Shown here piece after piece: positions 6,795 through 14,771 of a stretch of DNA of 20,583 bases (position 1 is the stretch's first letter; every line of letters begins with the position of its first letter). The stretch lies in the NCBI GenBank assembly GCA_002437285.1, contig DJOV01000044.1, positions 1 to 20,583 on the forward strand. The letters are read 5' to 3'. Under the pieces are notes generated by a model. The model was not told the origin of the DNA. It did not search any database and worked only from the letters and a program-made list of their open reading frames with translations. This DNA is from Prevotella sp. UBA6429. Lineage in GTDB: Bacteria > Bacteroidota > Bacteroidia > Bacteroidales > Bacteroidaceae. Position numbers and translations under genes: made by a program.

Positions 6795-7883
6795 TCAGAT
6801 GAGCGTGCGTATGAAGTTGTCCATCATGTCGTAGTGGTCGGCGACATGATGATAGAGCGCTTGCTGGTTGCGTGCACGCACCAGGTTGTGCTCGGGATAT
6901 TTGCACTTCCAGTAGTGGTCGCCGCTGAGATAGTCCCACAGGAACCTCACGCTTTGCATGAAGGGGAAGAGAGCCACGGCATAGGGCAGGTTCTCCACCT
7001 CGATGGGAGTGAGGAAGGTGCGTGCCGATGAGACGTATCCCTTGGTGAAGGCGCGGAAGATGTCCTCGTTGAAGCCCACCTTCGACAAGTCGGGATCGTC
7101 CTCGGCCGTGAAGTTGGCGCCCGTGCGCAGAAAGTCGCCGTAGTCGGAGAAGACGAAGCTGGGCATGACGGTGTCGAGGTCGATGACGCAGAGCACGTTG
7201 TCCTGCTTGTCATACATCATGTTGTTGACCTTGGTGTCGCAGTGGCAGATGCGCTTGGGCAGTTTGCCCTCGCGATAGAGCCGCTCGGCCTTGCACATCT
7301 CGTGCATGTCCTTCTGCAGGTCGGCAATCATGTCGGCCACGCCCTTCACGCGTCCGGCCTTGTCGGCGGCGATGGCCTCCTCCAGCTGGTGCGCGCGCAG
7401 CTCCATGTTGTGGAAGTCGGGGATGGTCTCACCGAGCGTCTCGGGGATGTCGACGAGCATACGCTCGAAGTCGCCGAAGGCCTTGCCGGCGTTGCGCGAC
7501 GAGGTGGGGTCCACCTGCTCGTGTGTGACAGCGTCGGCGATGAAGACCGAGACACGCCAGTAGCGGTCCTCCGGGTCGCGGTAGTAGGTCTTGCCCTCGC
7601 GTGTGGGTATGAAGCGCAGCACCTTGCGGTCGATGTCGTCGGCGTGCGCCTCCTCGAGCTTGTGGCGTATGTGACGCGTGACGGCCTCGATGTTGTGTTG
7701 CAGGAGGTCGACATCGGTGAATATGCTGTTGTTGATGCGCTGGAGCACATAGTCGGGCGCTGAGCCCTGTGTGGTGACACGGTAGGTGTCGTTGATGAGG
7801 CCGTTGCCGAGCGGCTTCACGGCCTCCACCTGTCCCTCGATGAGGAACTGTGAGAGGATGCTGTCTAAGTTAGTTGTTTGCAT
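6795..7883 (-). CDS. APH-family kinase, probable N-acetylhexosamine-kinase-like sugar kinase
   Basis: A 362-residue cytoplasmic protein of the aminoglycoside phosphotransferase/choline kinase fold, close to the length of N-acetylhexosamine 1-kinase (NahK), which phosphorylates GlcNAc/GalNAc. The nucleotide-binding loop is GNGLINDTYRV (26-36). The catalytic Brenner-type motif is HCDTKVNN (214-221), with D216 as base and N221 as metal ligand. The magnesium motif is IDLDTVM, with D235 and D237. An acidic YGDFLRTGANF segment follows, as in NahK-like proteins. No signal peptide is seen. The gene begins 26 bp after the sulfatase stop codon and is followed by a strong terminator, so the two form an operon. 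Similar proteins beside mucin-type sulfatases are sometimes labelled mucin desulfatases, but this fold is a kinase. The sugar specificity is inferred from context; drug resistance is unlikely. Confidence 0.85.
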   Translation of the reverse strand: MQTTNLDSILSQFLIEGQVEAVKPLGNGLINDTYRVTTQGSAPDYVLQRINNSIFTDVDLLQHNIEAVTRHIRHKLEEAHADDIDRKVLRFIPTREGKTYYRDPEDRYWRVSVFIADAVTHEQVDPTSSRNAGKAFGDFERMLVDIPETLGETIPDFHNMELRAHQLEEAIAADKAGRVKGVADMIADLQKDMHEMCKAERLYREGKLPKRICHCDTKVNNMMYDKQDNVLCVIDLDTVMPSFVFSDYGDFLRTGANFTAEDDPDLSKVGFNEDIFRAFTKGYVSSARTFLTPIEVENLPYAVALFPFMQSVRFLWDYLSGDHYWKCKYPEHNLVRARNQQALYHHVADHYDMMDNFIRTLI

Positions 7884-7909
7884 GTCATTATGCGGGTTAA
7901 TAGGTGATT

Positions 7910-9463
7910 TTAATACTCGTCGACCTTGAGGTCCTTGCGGTACTTGGCGAGCGCCTGCTGCAGTTCCTGCGTCACTTTCTCATATCCCTTCTTGCCGAAG
8001 AGGTTGTTGAGCTCGTGCGGGTCTTTCTTCATGTCGTAGAGCTCCTCGTAGTCCACGGTGTCGTGGTCGCCCCTCATCGGCGCGCCATAGAAGTGGATGA
8101 GCTTGTAGCGCTCGTTGCGCACACCGTCGTGGCGGCGCACATGGTGCTCGGCCGGGTAGTCGTAGTAGTGGTAATAGATGTCCTTGCGCCATCCCTTGTC
8201 GTTGCCGTCGAAGAGGTCGAGCAGCGAGCGTCCCGACATGTCGGCGGGCTTCTTCACGCCGGCGGCGTCGAGCATGGTGGGCGCGAAGTCGATGTTCTGC
8301 ACGAGGCGCCGCTCCACCGAGCCAGGCTTGATGGTCTTGGGGAAGCGCACGATGAGCGGTGTGCGGAGGCTCTCCTCATACATGAAGCGCTTGTCAAACC
8401 ATCCGTGCTCGCCCATGTAGAAGCCCTGGTCGGAGCAGTAGACGAGGATGGTGTTGTCGAGCAGGTTGTTGCGCTCGAGATACTCGTAGATGTCGCCCAC
8501 GCTCTCGTCCACGGAGTGGATGACCGAGAGGTAGTCGTGCATGTACCGCTGGTATTTCCATACGGCCAGCGCGCTGTCGGAGAGATGGGCCTGGAGCATG
8601 GCCCGGTTGCGGGGTGTGTAGTAGGCGTCCCACGCTTTCTTCTGCAGGTCGTCCATGCGTGCCAATCCCCACTTGCGCATGGTGCTGTCGAGCTCATAGA
8701 CCTTGTTGTCGTAGGCCAACTGCATGTGCTTGGCGATGGTCATCTCCTGTTGCTTGGCGCAGGTGCCGCGCGTGGCGTAGTCGTCCCAGAAGGTGGCGGG
8801 CAGCGGAAACTCCACGTTGTCGTAGAGACCCAGGTACTTCAAGTCGGGCATCCAGGTGCGGTGGGGCGCCTTGTGCTCCACGAGGAGGAAGAAGGGCTTT
8901 GTGGTGTCGCGGCTGTTGAGAAACTCCACGGCGTGCTCGGTGACGAGGTCGGTGGCGTAGCCCTGCTCGCGGATGTACTTGCCCTTGGAGTCGTGCGAGA
9001 GGAACGCGGGGTTGTAGTAGTCGCCCTGGTTCCAGAAGATGCGGAAGAAGTCGAACCCCTTGGGCCGGCACTGCATGTGCCACTTGCCGACGACGGCCGT
9101 CTGGTAGCCGGCGTCGTGGAGGAGCTCCGAGACGAAGGTCTTGGTGGTGTCGATGCCCTTGTCGAGGGTGCGTTGTCCGCTCTGGTGGCTGTAGAGGCCG
9201 GTGAGCAGGCAGGCGCGCGCCGGGGTGGAGAGTGAGTTCTCCACGAAGGCGTCGTCGAAGCGCACGCCCTCCTTGGCCAGGCGGTCGATGTGTGGTGTGG
9301 GAGCCAGTTTCGACACCTCGCTGCCATAGGCCGAGATGGTCTGGAAGGCGTGGTCGTCGGTGATGATCCACACGATGTTGGGACGCTGCGACTGCGCAGC
9401 GGCATTCAGGCCGCATCCTGCCATGAGGATGGCCGTATAGAGGCGTGTGTTGTTGGGGTTCAT
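7910..9463 (-). CDS. Serine-type sulfatase, likely N-acetylglucosamine-6-sulfatase/mucin-desulfating type
   Basis: A 517-residue family S1 sulfatase. After an export signal (1-24), NIVWIITDDHAF supplies metal-binding D36/D37. The maturation motif is S79-T-P-A-R83, so the catalytic formylglycine is made from serine, which requires an anaerobic radical-SAM maturase; one is encoded divergently. GKWHM (126-130) and CSDQGFYMGEHG are further active-site segments. Overall sequence, including HKAPHRTWMPD, resembles sulfatases annotated as GlcNAc-6-sulfatase or mucin-desulfating (probably S1_11), though the subfamily is from memory. The signal contains MAGC, which could be a lipobox, or it may be cleaved after NAAA. 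ATG 9463 is chosen because longer frames run through the promoter at 9519-9549. It is the first gene of an operon with the kinase. Confidence 0.9.
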   Translation of the reverse strand: MNPNNTRLYTAILMAGCGLNAAAQSQRPNIVWIITDDHAFQTISAYGSEVSKLAPTPHIDRLAKEGVRFDDAFVENSLSTPARACLLTGLYSHQSGQRTLDKGIDTTKTFVSELLHDAGYQTAVVGKWHMQCRPKGFDFFRIFWNQGDYYNPAFLSHDSKGKYIREQGYATDLVTEHAVEFLNSRDTTKPFFLLVEHKAPHRTWMPDLKYLGLYDNVEFPLPATFWDDYATRGTCAKQQEMTIAKHMQLAYDNKVYELDSTMRKWGLARMDDLQKKAWDAYYTPRNRAMLQAHLSDSALAVWKYQRYMHDYLSVIHSVDESVGDIYEYLERNNLLDNTILVYCSDQGFYMGEHGWFDKRFMYEESLRTPLIVRFPKTIKPGSVERRLVQNIDFAPTMLDAAGVKKPADMSGRSLLDLFDGNDKGWRKDIYYHYYDYPAEHHVRRHDGVRNERYKLIHFYGAPMRGDHDTVDYEELYDMKKDPHELNNLFGKKGYEKVTQELQQALAKYRKDLKVDEY

Positions 9464-9518
9464 ATGCTGTCTGGTGGTTTTTAGCGGGGCTGCATCGGTG
9501 CGGTCTCCTAATTCTTTG

Positions 9519-9549
9519 CAAAGGTAAGCAAAGGGCATGAAAAAGCAAA
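9519..9549 (-). promoter_or_regulatory. Canonical promoter of the sulfatase-kinase operon
   Basis: On the minus strand: TTTG (-33, 9549-9546), a 19-nt spacer, and TACCTTTG (-7, 9526-9519), an exact match to the Bacteroidetes consensus in both sequence and spacing. The leader to ATG 9463 would be about 45-50 nt and contains AGGAG at some distance from the start. Confidence 0.8.
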
Positions 9550-9580
9550 GGTTTTCGGGTGAATGTTTGAAAACTTTTTG

Positions 9581-9588
9581 TAACTTTG
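9581..9588 (+). promoter_or_regulatory. -7 box TAACTTTG for the sulfatase maturase
   Basis: TAACTTTG matches the consensus and sits about 27 bp before the preferred ATG at 9615, implying a very short leader. No exact -33 box is seen at the ideal distance (TTTG at 9566-9569 is too near). It faces away from the sulfatase promoter, so both genes could share regulatory DNA. Confidence 0.65.
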
Positions 9589-9614
9589 TCGTCAAACGAC
9601 ACTTTCCCATCATC

Positions 9615-10877
9615 ATGTCCACATCACCTGCCGATAGCCCTTCGGGCACCCATTCCACCGCCACGCCTTTCGCCCATCCCATGTACATCATGGCCAAGCC
9701 CGTTGGCGCGGCTTGCAACTTGCGTTGCGACTATTGTTACTATCTGGAGAAATCGCACCTCTATGGGGGCGATGCTCACCCTGTGATGTCCGACGAACTG
9801 CTGGAGCGCTTCGTGCGCGAGTATATCGAGAGCCAGACCACCCAGGAGGTGCTCTTCACCTGGCACGGCGGCGAACCGCTGCTGCGCCCGCTCCGTTTCT
9901 ATGAGAAGGTGGTGGCGTTGCAGCGTCGCTATGCCCGCGGGCGCCGTGTGGCCAACAGCTTGCAGACCAACGGCACGCTCATCGACGACCGTTGGGCGCA
10001 GTTCTTCCGCGATGAGGGATGGCTCATCGGTGTCTCGCTCGATGGTCCCGAGGCTTATCATGACGCCTATCGCCATGCGCGTGGTGGCGGGCCTTCGTTT
10101 CGGAAGGTGATGGCGGGCATCGAAACGCTCAACAGGCATGGCGTGGAATGGAACGCGCTGGCCGTGGCCAACCGGCTCAATGCGGACCATCCGCTGGCGT
10201 TCTACCGTTTCTTCAAGGACATCGGTTGCCAGTACATCCAGGTTACACCTGTCGTGGAGCGTCTGATGCAGCACGGTGACGGCAGGCAGCTGGCTTCTCT
10301 CGACGAGGTGGGCGAACTGGCCCCGTTCTCCGTGCGCCCACAGCAGTGGGGACAGTTCCTGTGTACCATCTTCGACGAGTGGGTGCGCCACGACGTGGGA
10401 GCCTGCTACGTCAACCTCTTCGACGCCACGCTGGCCAACTGGGTGGGCGTGGCGCCCGGCATCTGCACCATGGCCAAGCATTGTGGCCATGCCGGCGTGA
10501 TGGAGCACAATGGCGATGTCTACTCGTGTGACCACTTCGTGTTTCCCGAGTATCGGCTGGGCAACATCCGCGAGCAGTCGCTCGTCGAGATGATGTATGG
10601 CGAGCGCCAGCGCCGTTTCGGGCGTGACAAGGCTGACAGCCTGCCCGGCCAGTGCCGCCGCTGCCAGTGGCTCGCCCTGTGCCACGGTGAGTGTCCGCGC
10701 AACCGCTTCGTGCGGACGGCCGACGGTGAGCCTGGGCTCAACTATCTCTGCGAGGGTTACCATGCGTTCTTCGAGCATGTGGCGCCCTACATGGATGTGA
10801 TGGCGCGCCTGCTGGGCGAGCGCCGTCCGCCGGCAGAGATCATGCGGCTGCTGGCCATGGGACTGTTTGCGCAATAG
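9615..10877 (+). CDS. Anaerobic sulfatase-maturating enzyme (radical SAM/SPASM)
   Basis: A 420-residue cytoplasmic radical-SAM enzyme that oxidises the active-site Ser or Cys of sulfatases to formylglycine without oxygen. The SAM cluster is CNLRCDYC (C34, C38, C41). GGEP (85-88) is the SAM-binding motif. The SPASM domain has the full cysteine set for two auxiliary clusters: C284, C290, C305, C347, C350, C356, C360 and C379. Their spacing is nearly identical to that known for the Clostridium perfringens enzyme. D306, directly after C305, corresponds to the catalytic base. The frame is open to an ATG at 9537, but that lies upstream of the promoter box, so 9615 is preferred; ATG 9681 is a shorter alternative. 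It is divergent from a Ser-type sulfatase, its likely substrate, and converges on GH36. Confidence 0.95.
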   Translation: MSTSPADSPSGTHSTATPFAHPMYIMAKPVGAACNLRCDYCYYLEKSHLYGGDAHPVMSDELLERFVREYIESQTTQEVLFTWHGGEPLLRPLRFYEKVVALQRRYARGRRVANSLQTNGTLIDDRWAQFFRDEGWLIGVSLDGPEAYHDAYRHARGGGPSFRKVMAGIETLNRHGVEWNALAVANRLNADHPLAFYRFFKDIGCQYIQVTPVVERLMQHGDGRQLASLDEVGELAPFSVRPQQWGQFLCTIFDEWVRHDVGACYVNLFDATLANWVGVAPGICTMAKHCGHAGVMEHNGDVYSCDHFVFPEYRLGNIREQSLVEMMYGERQRRFGRDKADSLPGQCRRCQWLALCHGECPRNRFVRTADGEPGLNYLCEGYHAFFEHVAPYMDVMARLLGERRPPAEIMRLLAMGLFAQ

Positions 10878-10905
10878 GCACGTGGCCGGTGGGAGCCATA
10901 ACGAG

Positions 10906-10946
10906 CGATGGGCATGACGGGCTTGGGCGGCCTGTCATGCCCATCG
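10906..10946. terminator. Long hairpin, probable bidirectional terminator
   Basis: A 17-bp stem with a single G-T wobble, CGATGGGCATGACGGGC (10906-10922) with its complement at 10930-10946, and a 7-nt loop. It lies 28 bp after the maturase stop codon and faces the end of the convergent GH36 gene. T-tracts are weak on both sides. Smaller palindromes follow: TTGCC-AAT-GGCAA (10967-10979), and TGTCA-G-TGACA (10996-11006) before GTTTTA. Confidence 0.7.
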
Positions 10947-11036
10947 ACGGTTTGGGGTCCAGTTGTTTGCCAATGGCAACTCATTGGCGATAGCTTGTCA
11001 GTGACAGTTTTATAGTCGGCAGCCTACCTTGACGGT

Positions 11037-13247
11037 TCATTCGGCGGTCAGTTCGAAGACACGGCTGGCGTAGTCTTTGCTGAGGTTCATCTTGAGACCG
11101 GCCTCCATGAGCACCTTGCCTGAGACCACTTGGCCGGAGAGATAGTTCATGCCGTCGTCGGCCTTGTTGATTTCCTGTATCTTATAGTTCTTCGCGGGGT
11201 CGAGACCGTTCAGGTAGATGCGCGGCGTGTCTTGCCCGATCATGTGCCGCACCTTGTAGGCATAGAGCACGGCCTTGCCCTTGTCGGGCGCCACCATCAT
11301 CCATGAGGCCAGATTCTTCTCATGGTCGAAGGGCGACTCGAGACGATAGAGGTCGCCCTGCTGGATGACGTTGCGCAGACGCTTGTAGTCGGCCACCGCC
11401 TGCTTGGCGAACGCCCGCTCCTGCTCGGTGAAGTCGGAGGGTTTCATCTCGATGCCGAGGCGGCCCGACATGGCCACGTCGAAGCGGAACTTCAGCGGAA
11501 TGACGCGCCCCGTCTGGTGGTTGGGCGAGGCGCTCACATGGCAGGCCATGGCGCACGACGGGTAGAAGTAGGAGGTGCCCCACTGGATGAAGACGCGCTG
11601 CAGGGCATCGGTGTTGTCACTCGTCCAGAACTCGTCGAAGTAAGGCATCACGCCATAGTTCTCGCGTCCGCCACCCGAGCCGCAAGCCTGCATGACGAGG
11701 TCGGGATACTTGGCGCGGACGCGCTCCAGCACCTTGCGCAGGCCCATGTGGTAGTCCACGTAGATCTGCGACTGGCGGTCGCGTGGCAGATAGGTGGAGC
11801 CGTAGTTGGCGATGTCGCAGTTGGCATCCCACTTGATGTAGGCAATCTCCGGGTTCTCGGTCATCAGCCGGTCTACCACACCGAAGACGAAGTCCTGCAC
11901 CTTGGGGTTGCAGAGGTCGAGCGTGGCCTGCGTGCCCCCTCGTCCGAGGCGCGGCTGGCGTCCGGTGTTCTGCAAGAACCAGTCAGGGTGCTTGTCGTAG
12001 ATGTCGCTGGCTTTCCAGTTGCCCATCTCCGGCTCGATCCAGATGCCGAACTTGATGCCGTCTTTCTTGGCCTCGTCGGTCAGGGGCTTCAGCCCGTTGG
12101 GCAGCTTCTGCTTGTCGACGGTCCAGTCGCCGAGTGCCGCGTTGTCCCAGTTGCGGTTGTACTTCTCGCTGGCAAACCATCCGTCGTCCATCACGAAGAG
12201 CTCGCCGCCAATGTCGGCCACGCCCTTCATGAGGGTCTTCATCTTCTCCTCGGTGATGGCCAGGTAGACCCCCTCCCAACTGTTGAGGAGCACGTCGCGC
12301 GGTGCCGTTCCGTTGTGTATCTTGTAGTGGCGCGCCCAGTGGTGCATGTTGCGGCTCACGCCGCCCCGTCCCTCATGGCTGTAGGTGAATGCCAGCTCCG
12401 GCGTGCGGAAGGTGACGCCCGCCTTGAGGTAATAGGGGAACTCGTCGTCGATGCCGGCCATCAGCGTGTGGTTGTCGGGGTTGGCCTTGTCCGAGGCCAG
12501 CGCCAGGCGGTAGTTGCCACTCCAGCAGAGCGCGGCGCCGATGGTGCGCCCGTCGTTCTCGCGCTGCTTGCCGTCGAGCGACAGCATCAGGTCGGCGCGT
12601 GACTCGTGGGCGTTGCACACGCCGTCGTGGGCGGTCACCACAAGGCCCGCCTTGGTGAGGCGCGTCTCGTCGACCGAAGCCTCGCTGCCCCATCCGCCGT
12701 AGAACGAACTGACCCACACGTCGGGTCCCGTGACGGGCAATTGTGCCGAGGCATACTTGGTGAGCATCACGTCCTTCTTCTCCTGGTGGCGTATCTCCGT
12801 CCAGGCCTCGATGACGTCAGACGTCTCGTAGGTGCGGTAGCAGAGGTTGACGTAGAAGGGCATCACCTTGTCCTTGGTCTCGATGGTCACCTGTTCGCCG
12901 CCGTCAGTCTGCTGCCGCTTCACGCCCGTGACCTGCAGGTCGAGGGCTATCTGTCCGTCGGCATGTTGCACGTTGAGCGCCGTGAACCCGGCCGTGCTGC
13001 CGTTGAAGGTCTTGTAGGCCTCCTCGTCACGCGACGCGTGGGTCCACCACACCTCGCTGCCCTGCCGTTCGTTGAGGCGGGCACCGTAGTAGGCCACACG
13101 TGGGGCCTCGCCGGGCTTGGCGAGCAGCAAGAGCGTGGTGTTCCTCGTCGACACATACACGTCTTGCCCCGGATAGTCTTTGGCCCATGCCAAGAGCGGG
13201 CACAGCATCATCAGGAGGACGATACGTCTAAGAATGTTGTTCATCAT
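11037..13247 (-). CDS. Glycoside hydrolase family 36 alpha-galactosidase
   Basis: A 736-residue exported enzyme, normal length for GH36, which releases terminal alpha-linked galactose with retention. A signal peptide ends near WAKDYPG (about residue 22). The N-terminal beta-sandwich domain contains YYGARLNE and SSFYGGWGSE. The (beta/alpha)8 barrel contains NSWEGVYLAI, FVMDDGW (351-357) and IWIEPEM. The nucleophile is D474 in IKWDAN, and the acid/base is D544 in WTSDNTD. A glycine-rich loop, ACGSGGGR (521-528), lies between them. MMNN at 13247 is used; the next codon is also ATG. It follows GH105 by 86 bp with no visible promoter, so it is probably the second gene of a two-gene unit. Activity on alpha-N-acetylgalactosamine or raffinose-type sugars cannot be excluded. 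Confidence 0.93.
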   Translation of the reverse strand: MMNNILRRIVLLMMLCPLLAWAKDYPGQDVYVSTRNTTLLLLAKPGEAPRVAYYGARLNERQGSEVWWTHASRDEEAYKTFNGSTAGFTALNVQHADGQIALDLQVTGVKRQQTDGGEQVTIETKDKVMPFYVNLCYRTYETSDVIEAWTEIRHQEKKDVMLTKYASAQLPVTGPDVWVSSFYGGWGSEASVDETRLTKAGLVVTAHDGVCNAHESRADLMLSLDGKQRENDGRTIGAALCWSGNYRLALASDKANPDNHTLMAGIDDEFPYYLKAGVTFRTPELAFTYSHEGRGGVSRNMHHWARHYKIHNGTAPRDVLLNSWEGVYLAITEEKMKTLMKGVADIGGELFVMDDGWFASEKYNRNWDNAALGDWTVDKQKLPNGLKPLTDEAKKDGIKFGIWIEPEMGNWKASDIYDKHPDWFLQNTGRQPRLGRGGTQATLDLCNPKVQDFVFGVVDRLMTENPEIAYIKWDANCDIANYGSTYLPRDRQSQIYVDYHMGLRKVLERVRAKYPDLVMQACGSGGGRENYGVMPYFDEFWTSDNTDALQRVFIQWGTSYFYPSCAMACHVSASPNHQTGRVIPLKFRFDVAMSGRLGIEMKPSDFTEQERAFAKQAVADYKRLRNVIQQGDLYRLESPFDHEKNLASWMMVAPDKGKAVLYAYKVRHMIGQDTPRIYLNGLDPAKNYKIQEINKADDGMNYLSGQVVSGKVLMEAGLKMNLSKDYASRVFELTAE

Positions 13248-13301
13248 GTTTTTTGTCTTTTAGGGTCTAAGTGTGAGTTTGCTTGCAATTTGTGTGATGT
13301 G

Positions 13302-13318
13302 CTGGCCCCGCAGGCCAG
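13302..13318. other. Hairpin in the GH105-GH36 spacer
   Basis: CTGGCC (13302-13307) pairs with GGCCAG (13313-13318) over a 5-nt loop, 15 bp after the GH105 stop codon. No T-tract follows on the minus strand. It may shape or stabilise a shared mRNA rather than terminate it. Confidence 0.4.
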
Positions 13319-13333
13319 AGGCGTGGGCGAACC

Positions 13334-14473
13334 TTACCGGTCGTTTTTCAGGAGCAGGTAATACTCTGATGCACCGAGCAGGAAACATCCGGTGCCGAAG
13401 TCCTCAAAGTCGGGCACGGAGGTGTAGGTGACGGGCTGCCCGTCGGAGGGCTGCTTGCCCGTGCCCTGCACATATCCCAAGAATCCGTCAGCGTGCAGGC
13501 CGTTGTCCTCGATACCTTTCCAGGCACGGTCGGCCACAGCACGGTAGGACTTGCCCTTGAGCAGGCCGTGGCGTATGCCCCAGCTGACGCCGTAGAGGAA
13601 GAGCGAGGAGCCCGTGAGCTCCGGTCCGGCATAGTGTGAGGAGACGAGGCTGACGTTCCACAGGCCATCCTGGCGCTGGCACGAGAGGATGGCGCGGCTC
13701 ATGGCGAGGTAGTCTCTCTTCAGTTCCTTGTAGCGCTTGTCCTTGGGGCTGACCCGGTCCATCACCCTCACGAGTGCGGCGTAGACCCATCCGTTGCCAC
13801 GGCTCCAGTAGCAGTCGTTGCCGTCGGGCTCGCGGTAGGGCGGCACAAAGTCCTTGTCGCGATACCACAGACCCGTCTTCTCGTTGAAGCATCCCCCGCC
13901 ACACTCGTTGCGTGTCCAGCGGTAGCAGTCCATGGCATAGTCCAGGTATCGGTCGTCGGCCGTGAGGCGATACATCTGCGCATAGAGCGGCATGGCCATC
14001 TGTATGGCGTCCACCCACGACCAGTAGTCGTGACGGCCGGTGGCCATCTGCCCGTCGAGGTTCTCCTTCACACGGGCCAGCAACTGCATCGCGCCGGGCT
14101 CCGTCGTCCCGCTGTAGGGCAGTAGCTCCACGTAGGTCTGTCCGCAGCACTGGTCATCGGCGTCGGTCGTGTTGACGCCGTTGCGCGGTGTCCACTGGTG
14201 GAAGCGCGCCCAGCGGAGGGCGTAGTCCACGTAAGCCTGTTGCGGGTCGACGGCTTGGAGGGCCATCAGTCCCTCATAGTAGACGGCGCGCGTCCAGAGA
14301 CTGCTGGGCCGCACCTTGCGCACGTAGGTGGGCCGTGTGGGGTCGGCATACTTGGTCATGAAGTAGTGGTTGGCCTTGCGAGCGGCTCCGAGCACGTCGG
14401 CGGGTCGCTGGGCCAGTGCGGTTGCGCACATGAGGGTCACCGCTGCGAGCGAGAACAATCGTTTGAGGGACAT
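13334..14473 (-). CDS. Glycoside hydrolase family 105/88 unsaturated uronyl hydrolase
   Basis: A 379-residue (alpha/alpha)6-barrel enzyme of the GH88/GH105 (YteR/RhiN-like) group. These remove the unsaturated uronic acid that lyases leave at the non-reducing end of rhamnogalacturonan or related oligosaccharides. A signal peptide is seen (MSLKRLFSLAAVTLMCATALA, cut near residue 21), so it acts in the periplasm or outside. Visible motifs are SSLWTRAVYYEGLMAL, DADDQ (104-108), WVDAIQMAMP (153-162) and WSRGNGW (223-229). D155 is the likely catalytic acid, matching D143 of YteR, and D107 is a second conserved Asp. It is the first gene of a probable unit with GH36, downstream of its own -7 box. No polysaccharide lyase is in the window, so the source of its substrate is unknown. 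Confidence 0.88.
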   Translation of the reverse strand: MSLKRLFSLAAVTLMCATALAQRPADVLGAARKANHYFMTKYADPTRPTYVRKVRPSSLWTRAVYYEGLMALQAVDPQQAYVDYALRWARFHQWTPRNGVNTTDADDQCCGQTYVELLPYSGTTEPGAMQLLARVKENLDGQMATGRHDYWSWVDAIQMAMPLYAQMYRLTADDRYLDYAMDCYRWTRNECGGGCFNEKTGLWYRDKDFVPPYREPDGNDCYWSRGNGWVYAALVRVMDRVSPKDKRYKELKRDYLAMSRAILSCQRQDGLWNVSLVSSHYAGPELTGSSLFLYGVSWGIRHGLLKGKSYRAVADRAWKGIEDNGLHADGFLGYVQGTGKQPSDGQPVTYTSVPDFEDFGTGCFLLGASEYYLLLKNDR

Positions 14474-14504
14474 GTCTGTGTGTTCTTTGGGAGTTTAGTT
14501 TCTG

Positions 14505-14512
14505 CAAAGATA
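14505..14512 (-). promoter_or_regulatory. -7 box TATCTTTG for the GH105-GH36 unit
   Basis: Minus-strand TATCTTTG matches TAnnTTTG, about 32 bp before the GH105 ATG at 14473. No good -33 box is found at 19-21 nt. The dispersed repeat copy C begins about 40 bp further upstream. Confidence 0.6.
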
Positions 14513-14554
14513 CGAAGAAGCGCGCAATAAAGGGTTGCGCCCGGAGATATTTTT

Positions 14555-14663
14555 TGCTCTTCCGGAATTTGGAGTGATGGGACCTTTGTGTTGGGGTGGA
14601 ATGTAAACCGCTTACGCAGCAGGAGTGTAAACGGGTTAAACCGCTCACGCATGTCTCGCAAAC
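14555..14663 (+). repeat. Dispersed intergenic repeat, copy C
   Basis: GCTCTTCC, AATTTGGAGTGATGGGACC, GGAATGTAAACC, GTGTAAAC and AAACCGCTCACGC (14638-14650) appear in the same order as in copies A and B. After the last block another 11 bases are identical to 628-638 in copy A. It fills the space between the GH105 promoter and the terminator of the 984-residue protein gene. Confidence 0.65.
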
Positions 14664-14690
14664 CCTGCCGCTGTCCAGCGACAAAACAAT

Positions 14691-14749
14691 GAAAAAGGGG
14701 GCAGCCCCTTGCTGTCGCCCTGGCGGGCGACGCAGAGGTTGTCCCCTTT
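14691..14749 (-). terminator. Compound intrinsic terminator of the 984-residue protein gene
   Basis: Read on the minus strand: outer arms AAAGGGG (14749-14743) and CCCCTTT (14700-14694) enclose a perfect 7-bp hairpin, GTCGCCC (14731-14725), loop GCCA, GGGCGAC (14720-14714). A second small GGGG-CTG-CCCC hairpin runs directly into CTTTTTC. It starts about 20 bp after the stop codon at 14772. Confidence 0.75.
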
Positions 14750-14771
14750 ATGGTAGCGGAGAGACCTGGGT

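Noticed and set aside
6795..7883. Aminoglycoside resistance gene
   Set aside because: The APH fold is shared with many sugar and choline kinases; operon position after a sulfatase and NahK-like length favour a metabolic kinase.
7904..9235. 443-residue frame antisense to the sulfatase
   Set aside because: The opposite strand encodes an unmistakable sulfatase; this frame lacks any recognisable motif.
9624..10874. 416-residue frame antisense to the maturase
   Set aside because: Complementary shadow of a radical-SAM gene with every expected cysteine.
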